The notes below the pieces were generated by a model, which worked only from the letters and a program-made list of their open reading frames with translations, ran no database searches and was not told the DNA's origin. DNA of 20,666 nt from Nitrospira sp. UBA2083 (GTDB taxonomy: Bacteria; Nitrospirota; Nitrospiria; Nitrospirales; Nitrospiraceae), in contig DCZN01000001.1 in the NCBI GenBank assembly GCA_002331625.1, forward strand, positions 1-20,666, in the 5' to 3' direction. Shown one piece after another: positions 17,113 to 20,666 of this stretch (positions are counted from its first letter, which is position 1; each line of letters begins with the position of its first letter). A program made the position numbers and the translations under genes.

Positions 17113-18450
17113 ATGGCCACAACCCGTGCTTCTCTTCATACGCTCGGCTGCCGGCTGAATCAAGCCGAAACCTCGATCCTCGGGGAAGGACTGAAACGCA
17201 AGGGGTTTGAGCTCGTCGAGTTCGGTCAACCGACTGATGTGCTCATTCTCAACACCTGTTCCGTCACGGAAGACGCCGAGCGGACCTCACGGTACCTCAT
17301 CCGTAAGACGCTGAAACATTCTCCCCATGCGTTTGTTGCCGTCACCGGATGTTACGCCCAAACGGGAATGGAAACTCTGAAGCAACAGGTGGGAATTGAC
17401 CTCATTGTTGGGCACCAATACAAGCTTGAGCTACCAGCCTACCTCCCGGCTGCTCACGAGCTACAGAAACGATCCGTTGCGGAAGTCCACCATACGAAAA
17501 CGATGGCGCGCGGAGACTTCGATCTGCCTCATTTTTCCGAACCCGACTCCACCCGCGCGCTGGTCAAGATACAGGACGGCTGTAGCGCCATGTGCAGCTT
17601 CTGCATTATTCCATTCGCGAGGGGGCATGAACGAAGTCGAACGTTCGAGGATATCCGGCGAGAAATCGAAGGCCTCATAGAGCGAGGATATCGGGAGGTC
17701 GTGTTGACCGGAGTAAATATCGGGCAATACGCTCACCACGGGCGAGACTTTTGTTCATTGCTACGTTGGCTCGACCAAGAGGCTGATCTCGAACGGATCC
17801 GGATCTCTTCGATCGAACCTACCACGGTCAGTGACGAATTGCTGAATCTCCTCGCCTCGTCGAAGAAACTCTGTCCTTATCTCCATATCCCCCTGCAAAG
17901 CGGAGACGATCAGATTTTGCAGGCCATGAATCGACGCCATACCGTCAAGGACTACAGCCGGCTGATCGAGAAGGCGCACGACAAGATTCCCGACCTCGGG
18001 CTGGGAACCGATCTGATGGTGGGGTTTCCCGGGGAGACAGACGCGGCATTCCGGGATACGTTGGCCGTCGCGACTGATCTTCCCTTCTCCTATCTCCATG
18101 TGTTCCCCTACTCCCCTCGACCCAGCACAGCGGCCCTTCGCCTAAAACCGCGTGTCTCTCCCACGACGATAAAAAAACGAACCAACACCCTCCTGGATCT
18201 GGATCGTGCCAAGCGACTGGCCTTTCATAAGAAGCAAATCGGCAAGACCGTCTCGGTCCTATTTGAACGCGGAATGCATGACACCGCTCGCGTCGGCACC
18301 ACCCCGAACTTCACAAGAGTGGCTGTGACAAACACAGACGCCCGGCACAATCAGATCATGCCCGTCACGATCACCGCCGCGACAGATCGGTGTACGTTTG
18401 GCCATGTCGTTTCGTCTCAACAACCAACCCGTGCGGTGGCCGTCCTATGA
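17113..18450 (+). CDS. mtaB: tRNA (t6A37) methylthiotransferase
   Basis: This 445-aa radical-SAM enzyme adds a methylthio group to t6A37 of tRNAs that read ANN codons, giving ms2t6A. The N-terminal UPF0004 domain has the three cluster cysteines (Cys13 in LGCRLNQAE, Cys49 in NTCSVT, Cys80 in TGCYAQ). The radical-SAM CxxxCxxC is Cys157, 161 and 164 in DGCSAMCSFCIIPFARG, and a TRAM-like domain closes the protein. LGCRLNQ and the IIPFARG context favour MtaB/YqeV over MiaB. The ATG at 17113 is fixed by the conserved SLHTLGCRLNQ just after it, and the promoter -10 is 8 nt upstream. Its stop overlaps the miaB start by 4 bp (ATGA), so the two are translationally coupled. Confidence 0.92.
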   Translation: MATTRASLHTLGCRLNQAETSILGEGLKRKGFELVEFGQPTDVLILNTCSVTEDAERTSRYLIRKTLKHSPHAFVAVTGCYAQTGMETLKQQVGIDLIVGHQYKLELPAYLPAAHELQKRSVAEVHHTKTMARGDFDLPHFSEPDSTRALVKIQDGCSAMCSFCIIPFARGHERSRTFEDIRREIEGLIERGYREVVLTGVNIGQYAHHGRDFCSLLRWLDQEADLERIRISSIEPTTVSDELLNLLASSKKLCPYLHIPLQSGDDQILQAMNRRHTVKDYSRLIEKAHDKIPDLGLGTDLMVGFPGETDAAFRDTLAVATDLPFSYLHVFPYSPRPSTAALRLKPRVSPTTIKKRTNTLLDLDRAKRLAFHKKQIGKTVSVLFERGMHDTARVGTTPNFTRVAVTNTDARHNQIMPVTITAATDRCTFGHVVSSQQPTRAVAVL

Positions 18451-19778
18451 GACCCAAGACGAGTCCTCACGTTCACATCGAGACGTTCGGCTGTCAGATG
18501 AATGAGTCCGATAGCGAACTCGTTCGTTCGATGCTGAAACAAGACGGCTTCGTGTTTACGGAAGACCGCGAACGGGCCGATGTCGTGTTGGTCAACACCT
18601 GCGCCATTCGGGAGAATGCCCACAACAAGATCTACGCCCACCTCTCCGAGTTGAAGGCGGTCAAGAAGCAACGTGCGCTTGTTATCGGTGTACTCGGTTG
18701 CATGGCCCAGAATTTAAAAGCGGACCTCGCTGAAAAAGAGCCGCTCATCGATGTCCTCGCCGGACCGGATTCGTATCGCCAGCTTCCCTCGTTGATCACA
18801 ACCGCGCTGGAAACCCAAGAACAGGGATTGTCCCAGAAGCGGTTTGCCCTGGACCTGTCGGAGTATGAAACCTATGAAGGGATCCTGCCGGACCGCGAGA
18901 GTGGGGTAAACGCCTGGATCACCGTCATGCGCGGCTGCGACAACTTCTGCTCGTTCTGTGTCGTCCCCTACACCAGAGGACGTGAACGGTCACGCGATCC
19001 CGAATCGATTCTGCTCGAAGCGCGTGACGCGGCCGAGCATGGATTCAAGCAAATCACGTTGCTGGGGCAAAACGTCAATTCCTACCGACACGACGAATGG
19101 GACTTCGCCAGGCTGATCAAAGCGGTGGCGGACACCGATGGTATCGATCGCGTTCGGTTTACGTCTCCACACCCCAAAGACTTTCCTCCGGCACTGATCG
19201 AGGCCATTGCGACCCACCCCAAGATTTGCAAACACATCCATCTCCCGCTGCAGGCCGGCAGCGACCGGATTCTCGAACTGATGGGGCGAAACTATACGGG
19301 AGCCGAGTACCTCGGATTAGTTGATCGTATCAGGGCAACCATCCCCGATATCGTGTTGACGACGGATATCATCTGCGGGTTCTGTTCCGAGTCAGACGAG
19401 GAGTTTTATGAAACCTCACGGATCGTGGAGCAAGCCCAGCTCGACTCGGCCTATATCTTTAAATACTCGGAACGGAAACATACGATTGCGGCCAGGAAAT
19501 ACGCCGACGATGTGCCTGAGCAGGTCAAGGGCCAACGGGTGTCTACACTGGTCGGGATTCAACGTGCGATCACGGCGGAACGCAACCGCCGCTACATCGG
19601 CAGGGACGTGGAGATCTTGGTCGAAGGTGATGCCACCCGTTCGTCAGCTCAGGGGATGGGCAAGACAGATGGGAATATCACCGTGGTCTGGGACAAGGGC
19701 ACCGGCCACTCCGAACCAGGCACCCTTCTTACCAAACGCGTCTTCGATGCCTCCGCAGCGACGTTGTACGGGGAATGA
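18447..19778 (+). CDS. miaB: tRNA-2-methylthio-N6-dimethylallyladenosine synthase
   Basis: This 443-aa enzyme converts i6A37 to ms2i6A37 in tRNAs that read UNN codons. The cluster cysteines of the N-terminal domain are Cys16 in ETFGCQMN, Cys52 in NTCAIRE and Cys85 in GCMAQ. The radical-SAM triad is Cys164, 168 and 171 in RGCDNFCSFCVVPYTRGRE, and the C-terminal part has a TRAM domain ending near IYV-like sequence at KTDGNITVVW. ETFGCQMN and VVPYTRGRERSR are diagnostic for MiaB. The start at 18447 overlaps the mtaB stop (ATGA). An open frame continues upstream to 18390, but those residues match nothing in the family. Having both methylthiotransferases in one operon implies joint control of position-37 modification. 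Confidence 0.93.
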   Translation: MRPKTSPHVHIETFGCQMNESDSELVRSMLKQDGFVFTEDRERADVVLVNTCAIRENAHNKIYAHLSELKAVKKQRALVIGVLGCMAQNLKADLAEKEPLIDVLAGPDSYRQLPSLITTALETQEQGLSQKRFALDLSEYETYEGILPDRESGVNAWITVMRGCDNFCSFCVVPYTRGRERSRDPESILLEARDAAEHGFKQITLLGQNVNSYRHDEWDFARLIKAVADTDGIDRVRFTSPHPKDFPPALIEAIATHPKICKHIHLPLQAGSDRILELMGRNYTGAEYLGLVDRIRATIPDIVLTTDIICGFCSESDEEFYETSRIVEQAQLDSAYIFKYSERKHTIAARKYADDVPEQVKGQRVSTLVGIQRAITAERNRRYIGRDVEILVEGDATRSSAQGMGKTDGNITVVWDKGTGHSEPGTLLTKRVFDASAATLYGE

Positions 19779-20208
19779 CTTTGACAGCACGCCGCCCCAG
19801 CCCCGGTTGTGTCGTATAACTCACCAACGAGGACAATTCTGTACACACCTCACCATCGGGATGAACATTTTCTGACAACTTCCCCGACAATCTCCTGATA
19901 TTTCCGGTCTTCACCTTCCTCGCTGCCACCGGCTTTCATACCCAAGCCGGCGCTCCCATCCGATTCATTGTGGCATCCTCTCGTCATCAATCAGCCCCTG
20001 CTAACTCTATGATTCTCAAGGTGCCATCCGATTCGTTCTCACCCAAGTGGTTCCCCTTCTCTTTGACTCTGACGATCATGAACTGGTGAAGGGAAATTCC
20101 TTAAGCCTTGGCATCAAGAGATCCCCTCTCCGAAAGACATCAGAGGGCATAAACCTTGCTGTACTCTCGACGTCCATCTTCTTGATAACGGGGGAGTCGT
20201 CGAACGCC
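19779..20208. other. non-coding stretch after miaB with one stem-loop
   Basis: About 430 bp with no convincing gene. The only structure seen is a 7-bp perfect stem (CCGGCTT at 19929-19935 and AAGCCGG at 19944-19950, 8-nt loop). It lacks a T tract, so it is not a classic terminator for miaB. Possible starts for an N-terminally longer form of the next ORF fall here (GTG at 20047), but their residues look non-coding. No clear promoter was seen. Confidence 0.4.
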
Positions 20209-20346
20209 ATGAAACCAGCAGATCCTGATTCAAAGCCGAATTCCAGCCCTTCTGATTCTCGCGTCACACTCGAAACCATTATTTCAGTCGGGGTGCTCGG
20301 CTGGCTGGCCGTAGGGATGGTGCTCATGGGCCTTGGTATTTGGTAG
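20209..20346 (+). CDS. possible small single-helix membrane peptide
   Basis: From ATG 20209-20211 the frame encodes 45 residues: a polar, Pro/Ser/Asp-rich head (MKPADPDSKPNSSPSDSR) and a hydrophobic C-terminal helix (IISVGVLGWLAVGMVLMGLGIW). Such a head-and-anchor layout is plausible for a genuine small inner-membrane peptide. GGGGAG lies upstream, but at about 13 nt it is rather far from the ATG. The next gene starts 52 bp downstream, so the two may be co-transcribed. No family was recognised. Confidence 0.4.
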   Translation: MKPADPDSKPNSSPSDSRVTLETIISVGVLGWLAVGMVLMGLGIW

Positions 20347-20398
20347 TTCGGCCTTGGAAAGAATCCAGTCCATGACCAACGGAATGAGGAGAATTCAT

Positions 20399-20666
20399 AT
20401 GCGAGCATACGTTGCGATCCACCGTGCACACGTTGTCGTCACCGCCCTGGCGCTGAGCCTACTCGTGACTGGGTGCTCGATGTTCTCCGGAGACGCGAAG
20501 GTCCACAAGAATGCGAAGGGATCCGTGTATCTTAAGGAAATTGCAGATTGGTCATTTGAAGCCAGCCATCCCGCCACGATCGATCGCACGACAATGGTCA
20601 AGGTTCTGAAAGGGGTGCTGACCGAGGATGGTCTGAAAATGTCATCCAACATGCCCGCCAGTGGCA
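20399..20666 (+). CDS. putative lipoprotein, N-terminal part (3' end outside window)
   Basis: ATG at 20399-20401 is preceded by GAGGAG with 7-nt spacing, the strongest ribosome site in this part of the window. The first 89 codons give a lipoprotein signal (MRAYVAIHRAHVVVTALALS followed by LLVTGC, lipidated Cys26) and a soluble start, with EIADWSFEASHPATIDRTTM and VKVLKGVLTEDGLKM. No family was recognised. The frame is open to the window edge, so length and domains cannot be told. It should be an envelope-anchored protein. Confidence 0.75.
   Translation, partial: MRAYVAIHRAHVVVTALALSLLVTGCSMFSGDAKVHKNAKGSVYLKEIADWSFEASHPATIDRTTMVKVLKGVLTEDGLKMSSNMPASG

Noticed and set aside
16545..17210. 221-aa plus-strand frame over the secreted-protein gene and the start of mtaB
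   Set aside because: It overlaps a credible signal-peptide gene on the other strand and the mtaB promoter and start; no family pattern.
18390..18446. N-terminal extension of miaB
   Set aside because: The residues have no family match and overlap the mtaB C-terminus; the ATGA overlap start at 18447 gives the standard N-terminus.
19929..19950. Intrinsic terminator after miaB
   Set aside because: The 7-bp stem has no T tract and lies about 150 bp past the stop; recorded only as a stem-loop.

Overview
The window looks like chromosomal DNA from a free-living, moderately GC-rich Gram-negative bacterium, most likely Nitrospira (Nitrospirota). That assignment rests on recalled similarity of the proteins, the palindromic intergenic repeat at 432-544 and the REP-type transposase ends; no search was run. 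Most genes are housekeeping. No prophage, CRISPR array, rRNA or tRNA was seen.

Left part (1-7,100): the tail of an ABC exporter ATPase on the plus strand converges, across a palindromic MITE-like repeat, on a minus-strand operon that encodes a LysM lipoprotein, TrpE and TrpG. This operon and ligA (plus strand) are driven by two back-to-back sigma70-type promoters at 3392-3470. ligA converges with only 3 bp to spare on a CorC/HlyC-type membrane protein with CBS domains, whose frame is broken once near position 5877.

Middle part (7,100-12,300): a minus-strand run of nrdJ (B12-dependent class II ribonucleotide reductase), a possible 68-aa ORF, a two-ACT-domain protein and rlpA. The nrdJ promoter has a perfect -35 and is overlaid by two NrdR-box-like palindromes exactly 32 bp apart. 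A perfect DnaA box lies about 100 bp further upstream. Together these suggest dNTP supply is coupled to NrdR and perhaps to DnaA.

Accessory patch (12,300-15,100): two small membrane proteins are transcribed divergently. Next comes an addiction-module antitoxin whose RelE/ParE-like toxin is cut off after about 12 codons by a REP/RAYT element (transposase between perfect 18-bp inverted REP ends). On the far side of that element lies a 3'-end fragment of a second copy of the small membrane-protein gene, then an AT-richer orphan gene. This is the most rearranged part of the window.

Right part (15,100-20,666): an AmpG-like muropeptide permease, a small secreted protein, and a translationally coupled pair of tRNA methylthiotransferases, MtaB (t6A37) and MiaB (i6A37). 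After a roughly 430-bp stretch with no convincing gene come a small membrane peptide and the start of a lipoprotein that runs off the window. Three genes (mtaB, the antitoxin and the RAYT transposase) have good -10 boxes only 6-8 nt before the ATG and no Shine-Dalgarno, pointing to leaderless mRNAs.
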